Source: Cubamyces lactineus (Eukaryota; Basidiomycota; Agaricomycetes; Polyporales; Polyporaceae). From it: 64,000 bases of DNA. Under the pieces are notes generated by a model. The model did no database searches and was not told where the DNA came from. It worked only from the letters and a program-made list of their open reading frames with translations. Made by a program: the position numbers and the translations under genes. Below are positions 1-11,222 of this stretch, piece after piece. The stretch spans positions 558,001 to 622,000 of the forward strand of contig JACDTU010000018.1 of assembly GCA_022376465.1 (NCBI GenBank), given 5' to 3'. Position 1 is the first letter of the stretch. Every line of letters begins with the position of its first letter.

Positions 1-2
1 GA

Positions 3-1592
3 AACCGATTTCTTCATATCCCGGGCACGAAGGGATTGGTCACTATCCCGGGTTCACTCCCGTCGTTGCTCGTTTCTCCGTTGGCAAAGATCCTCGTACC
101 TGCTATTATGACAGACCTCCGCAAACGCGAAGGAACAGGTATGTGCGAGTCGCAGAAGTAGTGATATTTTCGTGTGTTCCTTGTTGATCGATGTGGGAGA
201 CAGTCCTTAACGCATCACATCCAAACGACGAATCTGTTGACATATTCCTTACTCGGCATTTTGGGCCCGACTTCGCACGGATGTTCGGTAGCGCGTTGGT
301 TCATGGCATATATGCTGCGGACTCGCGGCGTTTGAGTGTACGTGCAGCGTTCACAGCGCTGTGCCGCTTTGAAGAGATAGGAAGCGGCAGTGTCGTACGC
401 GGTGCCCTCGGAGAGATGCTGCCGTCTTTAGGACGCCGCCGCAAAGCTGGGGATGCAGGCGCCTTAGAAGAAGCCACGCCGTACGATCTGGGTGCAGTTG
501 GACAGCTCATGAAAGGCGTCAGCGTGTACTCGTTCCGGGATGGGATGCAAACCCTTACGGACGCGATGGTGAAGTATCTCGAACAAAGAACGAATGTTAC
601 CATAGTCAATGGGGATGGTGCAACCTCATTGGCGAGGATTGACGGAGGTAGCAGGTTCCAGGTAGGCATCTTGATCTGCTTCCAGGTCTCAACGTGTGCA
701 TCACGCTGACAGAGTTCATGAGGTGTCGACGGAATCTGGAAAAGACATTGTTTCGTCCCATCTCGTCTCCGCGTTACCTCTTCCGCTCCTTCATAATTTG
801 CTATCTAGCTCTCTGAATGTACCCCAGCAGGCGTTTGCGCCGGGTACGTCAGTATCGCCTGTGCAAGAGGGCACAAAACATAGAGTCCTTCCTCCTTTCC
901 CGCATCCCGCTCTGTCCATGTCCACCGGGGTGCCTGGTAGTTACAAAATGTCGATGTCCCCGACCGGAGGATTCCGGCAGGCTGGGTCGTCTTCTTGTAC
1001 TACCTCAGGAAGCGGCATTGCACCTCTACCATCAATTCCTCATCTTTTGGGCATATCATCGTCTTCGGTTGTCGTCGTCAACCTCGTTTTCCCTCCTTCC
1101 GACCGCCCTATCCACCCCGAGGGATTTGGGTACCTTATCCCTCGCCCTCACCCGGACTATCCTCCACTGGGTACCTCTCTAGGTATACTCGGCACAGTGT
1201 TCGATTCGTGCTCACTCGGTGGCCAAGACGTCTCGTGCTCAGCCGATCAACGCTCGCCGAAGTTCACCAAAGTGACCGTCATGCTTGGAGGACCGTACGG
1301 ACCTCCTTCCCCCGACCCACAATCTCCGCGGTTCCTACCGGAACTTCTTACGGCGCTACAGCAACATCTCGGACACGACCAACCCCTCCCCGAGCCTTGT
1401 TTGGTGCGCATTCGCCAGCACCGCGATTGCATCCCAACGCCCACTGTAGGGCACCTTACGCGGATGGTCGAGCTCCGTGCTGCGGTGCGGGAGCGATGGG
1501 GCGACAACGCGGCAGTCATCGGTGCGGCGGTGGGTGGTGTGAGTGTGGGAGATTGCATCGAGAGCGGTAGACGCGCTGCTCTAGAACTGTAG
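3..1592 (+). CDS. HEM14: Protoporphyrinogen oxidase, 3' part (5' end outside window)
   Basis: Flavoenzyme of haem synthesis that oxidises protoporphyrinogen IX to protoporphyrin IX, normally at the inner mitochondrial membrane. Recognised from family blocks: IPGSLPSLLVSPLAK at the left edge, then FLTRHFGPDFARMFGSALVHGIYAADSRR, GSVVRG, SALPLPLL, VVVVNLVFPP and a C-terminus with GHLTRMVEL and GVSVGDCIESGRRAA, the FAD-binding end of the amine-oxidase fold. Exons read as 3-138, 204-661 and 723 onward; the introns at 139-203 and 662-722 are GT-AG and phase-consistent. Between about 840 and 1050 the frame stays open but the residues do not look like the family, so at least one further intron lies there; I did not fix its ends. 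Stop at 1590-1592. The N-terminal FAD motif lies beyond the window. P450-1 follows on the same strand 530 bp downstream. Confidence 0.9.
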
Positions 1593-2122
1593 AACTGTAG
1601 GCGGCTTTCTCCTCTCAAGCTGCAATTCCTAGGATAACCGTCATCTCGAAGGTCTTGATAGATGTTACGGCAAACACGGTTCAGGTGGCGCTTGCATGAG
1701 CCCAGTGGTCTCTCACGTCCCCGGGATCGGGGCGTGCAGTTCTATTTGTGTCCGGACGCGACGTCAGGTACGTTGCGGTCGGCTTGGCCTTCACAGCGAA
1801 CTCCTCGCCGAATGCCGAGGTCAGTGTCTAATAAGACTTCTTCCATGCCTGCCCGATGTTCCAATTGCTCCGCGCAATACCGGGGCAGGCGACTTGTGAG
1901 GATACCGAAGCCCAATACAGGAAGGGAAGCTCACTCACATATCACAGTTCAACAAACCGTATGCCTGGGACAGGGTGCCATGCAGCGTCATCTCTGGCCA
2001 CACCGATTCCCGTGGGCACAGAGCGATGCATCGCGCTCGTATTATTTCGTTATGCTTGCACGGTATATAAACCTGTCTGCAGTCCGGGCGATGCCCCACG
2101 CGCGTGAGGCCCTTCCACGACC
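1593..2122. other. Intergenic HEM14 / P450-1
   Basis: Holds the 3' flank of the oxidase gene and the promoter of P450-1. Open frames of up to about 150 codons occur here but none resembles a protein family, and they run across the TATA box. Confidence 0.5.
2064..2071 (+). promoter_or_regulatory. TATA box of P450-1
   Basis: TATATAAA lies 52 bp upstream of the start codon at 2123, so the 5' UTR is probably very short. Confidence 0.6.
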
Positions 2123-4299
2123 ATGACGACGACTCACATCCCTCCGCAACAGCTACTCGCGGTAGCTGCGATTGGTCTGGTACGCAGCGTTCAGCTATCC
2201 TCATGTGTACAATAACTAACCTTTGTACTACTTCAGGCTAGTCACCAGCTTTTCAAGCGTTTTGAGACGTTTTCGATCACCACGCAACTCACGTTCTTGC
2301 TCGCACCACCTCTCCTCGCGGCTTCCCTAGCAACCTCACCGCAACAGTCGGTCATTATCGCCTTTACTGCCATTTATATATCTACTGTGGTAGCTGCTAC
2401 GCTAGTCTATCGGCTGTCACCATTTCATCCGCTTGCAAAGTACCCAGGTCCCATATGGTGCAAGCTATCCAAGTTCTGGATGGCGGGTATATCCTACACG
2501 GGTCGTCAGCACATCTACCTCAAGTATCTACACGATCGGTATGGGGACATCGTGCGCACGGGTACATACTCTTCATAGTTCGGCTGTCATTTTGCTGATT
2601 GGAGTCAATGCCAGGACCTAACGAAGTATCTATCCGGGACGCTACAGTGATAAGCGCACTTTTCGGTTCCGCAGGACTTCCCCATGGTCCACGTGAGTCG
2701 CATGTTGGTGCCTGTGGCTTCAGCGTTCAGCCTCTGACGTCTTAATAGTGTTCGTCGGCCGTTTACTCACCAACACGGACATGCCTATGGTCGGGATCAT
2801 GAACACCGAAGAGCATCTTCGGCGTCGGAAGCCTTGGGCACGCGCTTTCAACGGCGCTGCGATAAAGGAATATGAGCCCCTCATCGCCAAGCGCGCGCAT
2901 CAGCTTGTCCGGGCGTTGGAAGGCCAGAAGGGCGAGGTTGATATCGGGCATTGGGCGAACTACTTCAGGTGAGCGTCACAATCCGATTCACTCCCTTGCT
3001 CGCCCCCGCTCATCTCCGCACCACCCCAAGCTATGACTTCATGTGCGATATGGCGTACGTGCATGCTGCATTTGATCACAAGCTATACGCTCACAACGTC
3101 CCGTCTACTACCAGATATGGAGGTGGCTCCGAACTCCTTGGCGACGGCAATACCAATGGTTTTTGGCGCTTGTTAGAGGCGGGGCTGCCGTACGTATCAG
3201 GCACTCTCACTGTCAAAAAGGGTTCACGTCCTTCATTGATCCACCAGTATAGGAACTTTCCTCGGCCACGTGCCATGGCTTGCTCTCTATCTCGCACGGG
3301 TGCCAGGTGCTACTCGGTCGGTGCAACGGGTACTCGCACACAGCGAGGACTTGACCAAGAAGCGACTACAACATGGGTCTCGCCACAAGGATCTCTTCCA
3401 CTATCTGGTACGTCTTCGGTGGTGCTACACATAGCGGATGTCCCGTAGTCTAATCTCTTCCTTAGAATCACGAAGATCAACTGGATACTCCACCTCCGCC
3501 TATGAAGCAAGTTGTCTCAGAAGGCATCGTTGCAGTTGTAGCAGGCTCGGATACGGTCTCGAGCACCTTGACCAGCATTTTCTTCTGCCTTACGGCGCAT
3601 CCTCAAGTGTATAGGCGACTGCAAGACGAGATTGATCGCTTCTATCCTCCTGCGCAAGACCCTTGCGATACACAGTATCATCGAGAGATGCACTATCTCT
3701 CTGCGGTCATGTATGTGTGTTTTAACCTGCTGATGATTTGACGCGGCTCATACGAACACAAGCAACGAAACTCTTCGCATTTATCCGCCCGTCCCTGGTG
3801 GAAGCCAACGTCAAGTCCCGCGTAATAGCAACGGTGCCATGCTCGGGTCCTAGTACGTACCCCACTGTTTCCGTGGTCCATCCATTACGAACGCGTCTGA
3901 GCTCTCTGTAGCTTCCTGCCAGCTGGTACAGTGACGTCGCTTCACACATACTCCGTTCAACGCGATCCTCGCAACTTCTCTCCGCACTCTGAATCCTTCT
4001 GGCCCGAGCGATGGCTGCTCGCGTCCGGCCGCATCTCCTCCTCAGAGGCCGGGATTGCCGACAGCGCTCTCTTCGTGCACAACGAGAGCGCGTTTCTGCC
4101 CTTTTCCCATGGCCCGATGAACTGCGTGGGGAAGAACCTCGCGCTGCTCGAGATTCGCGCCGTCGTGATCTCCGTGCTGCAGAGGTTCAGCCTGGAGCTG
4201 CGGGCTGGGTGGGATTCCGAGAGGTATGAAGAGGGGTTCAAAGACTATTTTGTTACGACGCGACCTGCGGTTCCGGTTACTCTGACCCCGCGATTCTGA
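2123..4299 (+). CDS. Cytochrome P450 monooxygenase (P450-1)
   Basis: Haem-thiolate monooxygenase with an N-terminal membrane anchor, so probably ER-bound and served by NADPH-P450 reductase. About ten exons, the first being 2123-2179, 2237-2561, 2615-2692 and 2749-2968. Landmarks: hydrophobic N-terminus, proline-rich hinge HPLAKYPGP, I-helix VVAGSDTVSS (3535-3565), ExxR as ETLRIYPP (about 3770-3790), PERF-like FWPERWL, and the cysteine loop PFSHGPMNCVGK (about 4100-4130) with the haem-ligand Cys. The loop keeps Phe, Gly and Cys but has Met where the consensus FxxGxRxCxG has Arg. The start is supported by the TATA box and by the same exon 1/exon 2 layout in P450-2 at 55.7-58.0 kb, its clear paralogue. 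No frame break was found, so it looks functional. Substrate and CYP subfamily cannot be assigned by eye. Confidence 0.88.
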
Positions 4300-5178
4300 T
4301 GACATAGCATAGATAGGAATCACCACGATCAGTTAATCCTGTGTCGTGCGGCCGCCGTCACTACGAGTGCGCCGTCGGTATCATCCGTTTGGAGCGCACG
4401 TACTGCCTGGCCCGAACACTCACCGCGTCTGTAAGTCTCGTCGATTGATGTCTCTGCAGCTACCGGCCGTGCACTTCCAAATCCAGATCAGGTTATGGCT
4501 GGACGTGGTGTTGCGATGTTCCGCCGACGCTTTTAAGACCATACTCACCCGCTGAGTGACTGCGATGTACTTAGCGCTTACAACTGGTGATTCCCTGCCC
4601 TTGACAGCCTGTAAAACCCCGGTCGATCTGACATACGTTTAGGTCCGGGGAACTTGACTAGGGCACCGCTGTGGGGCTTTTTCCGAGCACAGCAACTATA
4701 ATGCCGTTGCAAGATCGGCGGTAATCAGCAGTTGACGCCATTCAGCAAGCAGAACCGTCTTAAACGTGATCTGCATGCTCCTGCGGGAATACGACTTAGC
4801 GAAATTCAAGCCATTGATGTCCGGTACTCCTGGGTATATGAAACAGGGCCTCCAGCGCTTGAAATACGCCTTCGCATGTGTGCCGACCGGTCGAACTGCA
4901 TTTTCCGGACTTTCAGCTACTCGAGCCCATTAGCGATGGCAGCTAGTGACAGTTCCGACTCGCCACCTCCAGCTACTGGTGCTCAAATCTCTCCGATGGC
5001 ACGGAGGTAGCACGGGAGCCGGAGACGTACGCAAACAACTACACGAATGGTGAGCAGATCGTGGCACCAAGTTAGCTTGGAGGATGTACAAAAGCTAATG
5101 CAATGTTGGGAGGACGAGACAGAACGACTTCCAATCCAGCCAACTCCACCTACATCTCATCTCCTTCTAGCATCCAAC
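4300..5178. other. Intergenic, P450-1 / hypothetical protein
   Basis: No supported gene. An open frame at 4732-5010 contains the peptide KRDLHAPAG, encoded at about 4759-4785, which recurs with mostly third-position changes at 6700-6730 on the other strand; see findings. Confidence 0.4.
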
Positions 5179-6145
5179 ATGACTCGCACCGTCGCAGAGC
5201 GCCTCGCTTTCGTTAAGAACCTTGAGACAGAGACCCCGATCCATCCTGCCCTTCGTGCCGCCGCCGACGACCAGCCCAGTGCTGCGGTCGCTGCGGGCTC
5301 TTCGGTTTCCTTCGTTGGGGACCTCCCTCTTGGCATGAGGGTATGTATGTTCATACTCGTACGCGCCTTGAAGTATAAGCTAAGCGTATGATCCTGCTGC
5401 AGGCAGACGTCCTCAACTCTACTCTGCTGGCTCAGCTTGCCGCCAACAAGCAGTATGACCGCCAGAAGCAGACAGCCCAGTGGTATGACTACTACAAGAC
5501 GGTGCTGGAGACCGTCGGCTGGGTCGCTACGGGCTTCGGGTTGAGTATATACAGCCTATCAGGCGTTTTCGTCGAACTAACGGTAATGACAGCCTCGGCG
5601 CGCAGAGCGACGCGAAGTCCTACGGCTCGGTTGATAAGCTACTCCTCAAGCTGGCTGCGACCTTCCTCACCGCTCCGGAGTTCGAATTGTTCCAGACCAT
5701 GATTGATTCCCTCAAGGACGACAAGAACGACAAGCAGGTCAAGCTCTTCGACTCTCAAGCCAAGAGCTTCAACGACGCCAACTTCCAGCTCGGTGTTGCA
5801 AGGTCAGTCGGCTCATCTTAACCAGACTCGTTCGTACTTGCGAGCTGACGTCTTTGTAGCAACGCTCAGGGCAACGCGCAGTTTAAGATCGGTGTCTACA
5901 CGTACAGCGCGTCGGAGAACATTGACCACGTCCTGTTCTACACCTTCGGCAACCAGAGTGTTGCATTCTACGCTGGTAATGATGCATGCCCGTTCTCTCA
6001 ACCGAGCATCGTTCGAACTCACGACGACTTACCAGGTTCCCAGACCATGGTCCTGAACGACGATGTGTACGGCCAGGTCAGGCAAGCGGTGCTGGACAAG
6101 CTGGGTGCCAATGCTGTCAGTCTGGTCGACAGCATCGATATTTAA
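5179..6145 (+). CDS. Uncharacterised protein, about 220 aa
   Basis: I do not recognise the family. Five exons are read: 5179-5340, 5403-5539, 5593-5802, 5860-5975 and 6036-6145. All joins keep phase; the second intron uses an unusual GTTGAG donor. The start is the ATG after a pyrimidine-rich leader; an in-frame ATG at 5047 would add 44 less convincing residues. Visible parts: a charged N-terminus (MTRTVAERLAFVKNLE), a linker, a segment rich in aromatics and charge (YDRQKQTAQWYDYYKTVLE) leading into GWVATGFGLG, a helix-like middle (KLLLKLAATFLTAPEFELF), and a C-terminal beta-rich stretch (FKIGVYTYSASENIDHVLFYTF) ending in LVDSIDI. There is no signal peptide and no obvious membrane helix, so it is probably cytosolic. 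Regular intron phases and coding-like composition argue for a real gene. Confidence 0.72.
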
Positions 6146-7435
6146 GTCTCGCGTTGGGGCGATCATCTTGTACAGTAAGGGGTATCAGGTTGTATGTTTT
6201 CGGTGTATCTCTCGGTTGGCTCGTATATCAGATAGGTTCTGTTGGCGTTTCAATGAGTTTGACAGTTCCTGCTCAGGTTGAAGCTGGTGAAACGCTTCAT
6301 GCAACCATTCTCCAAATTTGTATGGTCTTCAGTTTTCTACTGCTTTCGGCCTTGAAATGGTCGCCAATAGCTGGCATGGCCTACAAATTAGAGGGCCGAC
6401 ATTGTTAGAACCGATCTGCTAGCGCTAGTGTGCTTGATCTGTTGGCGACAATGTACTTAGGTTGAAACAGCCACCATGATTGTCATACAGTCGTCTCTTC
6501 CTCACCACCGGTGGGGCAAGCGACTATAATCTTCCCAGCTTCTTGAGGAATCGCCCCCAGGTGCGTGACATCGACAACGCTCAACAACTGAGGTTCAGCA
6601 GGCTGTTGAACTAGTTGTCCGCGTCTACTGGAGCTCGAAATCCCGATAGACATGCGCGTTCAGGGGAAACTCTCGAACCGGAGCCCGGCAGGATCCCTCC
6701 CTGCAACGTAGGCGCGTGCAGGTCTCGTTTAAATTTGTATGCATCTATGGCGGTAGAGTGTGTCATGGGCGATGCTTGGGAGGTAGCCTCCTGCCTTTCA
6801 CTCCTGATCCCTGATTTCATGGAGTTGAGGTCCGGAAGCACGAGAATAATTGCGTGGCGCGGGCCCGAATGTGGGAGTTCTACAACAAATTCGTTGGCGT
6901 ACGGCACGAGGAGTCCAGGTGACGGAGGAGAGCTCAGCAAGGAGGGTACGGGGGATCTTGAGATGAAAAACTGATCCTAGTATGCACTTAGTCGTATACA
7001 TGATATACGTCGTGCTTCACAGACAGCGCTATAATCTGTGATAAGCTTCAGCATTAGTGATGGACTCGGGTATGTTTGAGAATCGTCGATATTCACTGAC
7101 GACTGCTGCCAAGTTGAAAGCGGCAAAGACAGTACTATCCGACAGCATGCCGCTACTGATGAACAGTGGAGGGGGTTCCGTACACCGTAGTACACAGGAA
7201 GAGGAGTTGACCTATATCATGATGGAATCAGCCTAAAGCGGCCAAGGCGTCGAGCAATAGCGTGACTGACGCGTGACGTAACGCGTTGCTGCGATGGTGA
7301 TCTCGTTATGCGCGTGCTCAGCTTGCTTGTCCTCGAACTGGCATCTCTTTACGGCTCTTCCTCCTCAATCTCCCTCCTTCGTCTCTCTATCTGTTTGGAC
7401 TACTTTTTGCAGGCTGACGTAGACGAAACGACAAA
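6146..7435. other. Intergenic upstream of primase gene
   Basis: No supported gene. Contains the promoter of the primase gene, including the twin MluI boxes at 7269-7286 and a pyrimidine-rich leader ending in tttttgcag at about 7412, possibly a 5' UTR intron acceptor. Confidence 0.4.
7269..7286 (+). promoter_or_regulatory. Paired MluI cell-cycle boxes (ACGCGT x2) upstream of PRI1
   Basis: ACGCGT occurs at 7269-7274 and 7281-7286, separated by GACGTA, about 150-165 bp before the primase start. ACGCGT is the classic site for the MBF (Mbp1/Swi6-type) complex that drives G1/S genes in fungi, and DNA primase is a typical target, so the position fits the gene's job. The function is inferred from motif and context only. 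Confidence 0.65.
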
Positions 7436-8983
7436 ATGGCCAACAACCATAGTGAACCAACAACTCCCGATCTCATGCTCGCGTTCTACCGCAGGCTGTA
7501 CCCATTCAAATCCATCTTCGCGTGGCTCAATCACGAACACATACCTACCAAACTATTTACGCATCGAGAATTTGCTTTTACACTCCAAGGCGATGTGTAC
7601 CTGCGCTATAACTCCTTTGCGAACGCGGACGAACTCAAGAAGCAAGTGTGTACGCTGAATCCCACGCGTTTCGAGATTGGGCCTGTATACAGTGCAAGGG
7701 TACGTCAGATTCTTATACGAGCGTTATGGGATCCTTGCGTTACCTCTCCCTGCGAGTAACTCCGAGAGATAGACGCGAACATGTCTTACGGATTCAGTGA
7801 TACTAACTACTCATTGATCAGCCACGAGACAAGAAGACCGTTCGCCCCGCAGCATTCTCGCCACAACTACGGGAGCTCGTCTTTGATATTGATATGACCG
7901 ACTACGATTCTATTCGTACATGCTGCTCCGGCGCAGACATCTGTCGAAGATGCTGGGGATTCATTGCCGTCGCTGTACGCGTCCTCGACCGCGCACTGCG
8001 TGACCAATTCGGATACAAGCATTTGCTGTGGGTGTATTCTGGTCGGCGTGGTATTCACTTGTGGATCAGCGACCGCGAGGCGCTCGAGCTCACGGACGAG
8101 CAGAGACGAGCTCTGGTTGGCTGGTTGACGGTGATTCAAGGCGGCAAGGAGATGCACAAGAAAGTGAACGTGAGGCTGAATTCAAAGCCACTCCCGCCAT
8201 CCCTCGCGTATGTTACCGCATTCTGAATCTATGTCTTTCGCTCATCTTGAGATAGTTCGGCCTACAAGATGCTTGAACCAGTGTTCCACGACCTCGTCCT
8301 CGCAGATCAGGAGTGCTTCGCAGCAGAGAAGGGGTGGGAAGCCCTCTTGCACCTTATTCCCGACCGTGACACGGTTGAAGAGCTCCGCGAGAAATGGGAG
8401 TCGCGTCCGAAGCGGTCGTCTGAGGAGAGATGGCAGGACTTTGAAAATGCGATTGCGAGCAAGCGGAACAAAGGAAAGGGCATTTCTCCGGTATGCAAGT
8501 AGTGTTTATCGACTTGGCAGTCTCTGACGCGAATCCACACCTTTAGGCCGCTCTGATTGCTGCGAAGGAAGACATTGTGCTGCAATACACATACCCCCGG
8601 CTCGATGCGGAGGTCTCCAAGCATCGTAACCATTTGCTGAAAGCGCCGTTCTGCGTGCACCCCAAGACAGGTCGCGTCTGCGTACCGGTCGACCCGCGGA
8701 CCATCGACAAGTTCGATCCTGAGCGCGTGCCAACAGTGGCGCAGCTCCTGCGCGAGCTTGATAGCATCGCACTCCCGGAGAACGGTACGGCCGGGGAGCA
8801 CCACTCGGATTGGGAACGCACCTCGTTGAAGCCCTATGTGGATATGCTGGACAAGCATGTGATGGGCTTGATGGAAGAGACGAGGAAGATGAAGCAAAAG
8901 ACGGGTGAGTGATCAAACTTGACGTAGGCTCACCTTGCCCCGATGGCTCATGCCATTCCGATCCCACAGACTTAACCTGGTAA
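7436..8983 (+). CDS. PRI1: DNA primase small (catalytic) subunit
   Basis: Catalytic subunit of DNA polymerase alpha-primase, which makes RNA primers on single-stranded DNA in the nucleus. Exons read: 7436-7699, 7822-8207, 8256-8490, 8547-8904 and probably 8970-8983. Family blocks: N-terminal LMLAFYRRLYPFKSIFAWL and REFAFTLQGDVYLRYNSF, the metal-binding Asp pair in ELVFDIDMTDYD (about 7876-7911), a Cys-rich stretch CCSGADICRRCW matching the primase zinc-binding region, then WVYSGRRGIHLWISD, which contains the nucleotide-binding SGRRGxH motif. Length of about 417 aa fits eukaryotic small primase subunits. If the last intron is not spliced the protein ends at 8912 (KQKTGE); if spliced it ends in KQKTDLTW. 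The upstream MluI boxes suggest G1/S control. Confidence 0.95.
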
Positions 8984-9195
8984 AGGGGCTTCGCGCGTTC
9001 TTGTATTGTTCCCTCATGTGGATTACGGGTTTCGTGGAAGCGCTATCTGCATGTCTTGTTGTATTCTACGCTATCTAGATGTATTACACTGATTGTTACT
9101 GCTTTCTTGTACTCGCTACTCCAGATGTCGCACGAGCATAGCTTGAACTTCTAAATACCAGCATCTAACAACACCTCGCCATTCCGTGAAGAGCA

Positions 9196-10710
9196 TTAGT
9201 AGCCCTGGGGGCGATCCTCAGGCGGATCACGAAGGTCTAAGTGGTCGAGATTCGGCCACGCCGCTGCCCACGCTTCCAACGTCGTGCCGCCTCGCGGTAC
9301 TCTGCAGCGACCGTACATGGAGATGCGCCGGAGTGCAGACAAAGTGAGCAACGGCGCGAAGACGTCGGAAGGTCGGTACGTCTCTGGAGCGTAACGCGTG
9401 TCATCAAGGCGACCTGGGAGGATCTGCAAGGTATGTAGCGTGTCTTTCCACGGTCCCATCCCGAGGACTTCACTGAGTGCAGCCATAGCGATCGGCGGCG
9501 GCGGCGGCCCAATGCTAGTGATTGAAAGGGCCTGTAGACGGATCGACGCGACAGTCTCGACGAAGATGATGCACCATTCGAGCATGTTCGTGCGGACGGC
9601 TAGCGTTTCGAGGGTGGGAAAGAGGTAGAATCCACGCTGTTCGTGGGGTGCGTCCCAGAGGAGGTCAGCACAGTACGCGTCGAACGCGAGTCTGTGTAGA
9701 AATGGTAATTGACCGAGCCTTTCCAGTCCGTCCGGTGTGATGCGCAGCCCGTCAAGCTCCACCGCCGTCAGGCAGTCAAACCCACGCAGACAGTCCCCAG
9801 TGAGCGTGCAGAGGATAGTCATCGTCTTGTCCCACTTCAGGAACGCATGAGAAGGTGGATCGGCGTGAGACGGCGGCTCGATGTGCATAGAGAGCCGTTG
9901 AATACCAGGACTCGACCGTGCAACGATTCCGAGGGCGTGCTGCACGCGTTTCGGACGTAGATGCAGGTCGACAGACGTCACAGAGGGTCCGAGATACGCA
10001 TTCAAGAAATCAGGGGGTGCGGCAATCCAGGCGTTATGGCCTATCTGGTCGGTATAGCAGAGGGCTTTGAGGTTGGGGAGCAAGGGCTTGGGCCCGGCCT
10101 GGCTCAGGGCATACCAGAGGTGTGTGGTGATTATGGGGCGTGAGTAGAAGTAGCGTGGGGCAAATATGTCCGAGGTCGATGCGCTCGTTGGCATCTGCAG
10201 CCTCTGGACACGACAGGCATATTCCTCGAATCGCCAAAAGTCTGACGGGATAGGGTCGCGCAGGAAATCCTGCACCGGGTCAGCATGCGTCTGAGGCAGT
10301 GCGCGAATTGGCGAGGAACGTACCAATCTTGCTGCGACAATAATGTCATTATCGGACGCACGTATCTCTGGAACGTACTGACAAAGGTCTTTGGGGAGCG
10401 TTCGCAGCAGGGGAACGATTGACGGTAGCGTCCGCCAGAGCACATCGAGTGCAGGGTCTGTGAACCAGCTACAGGTGAGGGCGAACGATAGAATAGCCCG
10501 CAGCGATTCCCATGTCCCATCTTCGTACAGGCACTCGCATATTTTGGCTCTGAGCGAGTACGGTAGTGAGAATATGTTGGCTTGGTATTGGTATGTGAAC
10601 TGCGTGTGCTGGTTAACTAACGTGGGCGTACGGAGGCGGAATGAGCCACTTACCGTCGTAACATCCATGATGGACTGTACCGGTACTGAGTGGGACGATA
10701 TGTGGCTCAC
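9196..10710 (-). CDS. F-box/leucine-rich-repeat-like protein
   Basis: Single-exon ORF of 504 aa. Near residues 45-90, SLPYSLRAKICECLYEDGTWESLRAILSF followed by ALTCSWFTDPALDVLWRTL matches the agaricomycete F-box pattern, where the domain binds Skp1 in an SCF ubiquitin ligase. The remainder has irregular leucine-rich spacing, for example LPNLKALCYT, TSVDLHLRP, LTAVELDGLRI and PNLDHLDLRDP, which would form the substrate-recognition part. Such genes are strongly expanded in basidiomycetes and the target cannot be predicted. An internal ATG 14 codons later is an alternative start. No frame break was seen. Confidence 0.82.
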   Translation of the reverse strand: MSHISSHSVPVQSIMDVTTVSGSFRLRTPTLVNQHTQFTYQYQANIFSLPYSLRAKICECLYEDGTWESLRAILSFALTCSWFTDPALDVLWRTLPSIVPLLRTLPKDLCQYVPEIRASDNDIIVAARLVRSSPIRALPQTHADPVQDFLRDPIPSDFWRFEEYACRVQRLQMPTSASTSDIFAPRYFYSRPIITTHLWYALSQAGPKPLLPNLKALCYTDQIGHNAWIAAPPDFLNAYLGPSVTSVDLHLRPKRVQHALGIVARSSPGIQRLSMHIEPPSHADPPSHAFLKWDKTMTILCTLTGDCLRGFDCLTAVELDGLRITPDGLERLGQLPFLHRLAFDAYCADLLWDAPHEQRGFYLFPTLETLAVRTNMLEWCIIFVETVASIRLQALSITSIGPPPPPIAMAALSEVLGMGPWKDTLHTLQILPGRLDDTRYAPETYRPSDVFAPLLTLSALRRISMYGRCRVPRGGTTLEAWAAAWPNLDHLDLRDPPEDRPQGY

Positions 10711-11222
10711 TGGTGAGCCTCGTACATGAAGATATACCTATACATTTGACACGCAAAGGCATATGCTCTTGACTATGACTATCATGATTCAGAGCTCAAG
10801 TGAGCGTCCATTCGGATGGACGCCACTACCTCTTAGACTTGCCAATGTGCACCCTTTGTTCATACTGTCGTGACGGGCATGCAGAGTGATTATCATAATC
10901 CCGCTGTATAAGGGGGCCCTGAAAGACGATCAGGCTCGAGTAAATAGCGATAGAACATCCACAATCAATGCCGCAGATGTGTAGCATCCTGGCAAGGTAT
11001 GATCAGGATACGTACAACACCAGCTGGGCGCGGCTTGAAGGGCCATTATGAATGCCCTTCAAAGCTCGCCTGTACGGCGTTGCGCTGTCCGCACTCGAGC
11101 GTCCCTTTATGTAGGGATTCCAGTGTCTTTCTACCGAATTTGAGAACGTCAAACAAACTCCAGCAAAATGCTTCAGAAAGCACTCACTACAAGGAAGCCT
11201 AGTACTAACTAGACAGTCTACT
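10711..11222. other. Intergenic between F-box gene and LINE insertion
   Basis: Upstream region of the F-box gene. No gene or strong motif seen. Confidence 0.4.
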
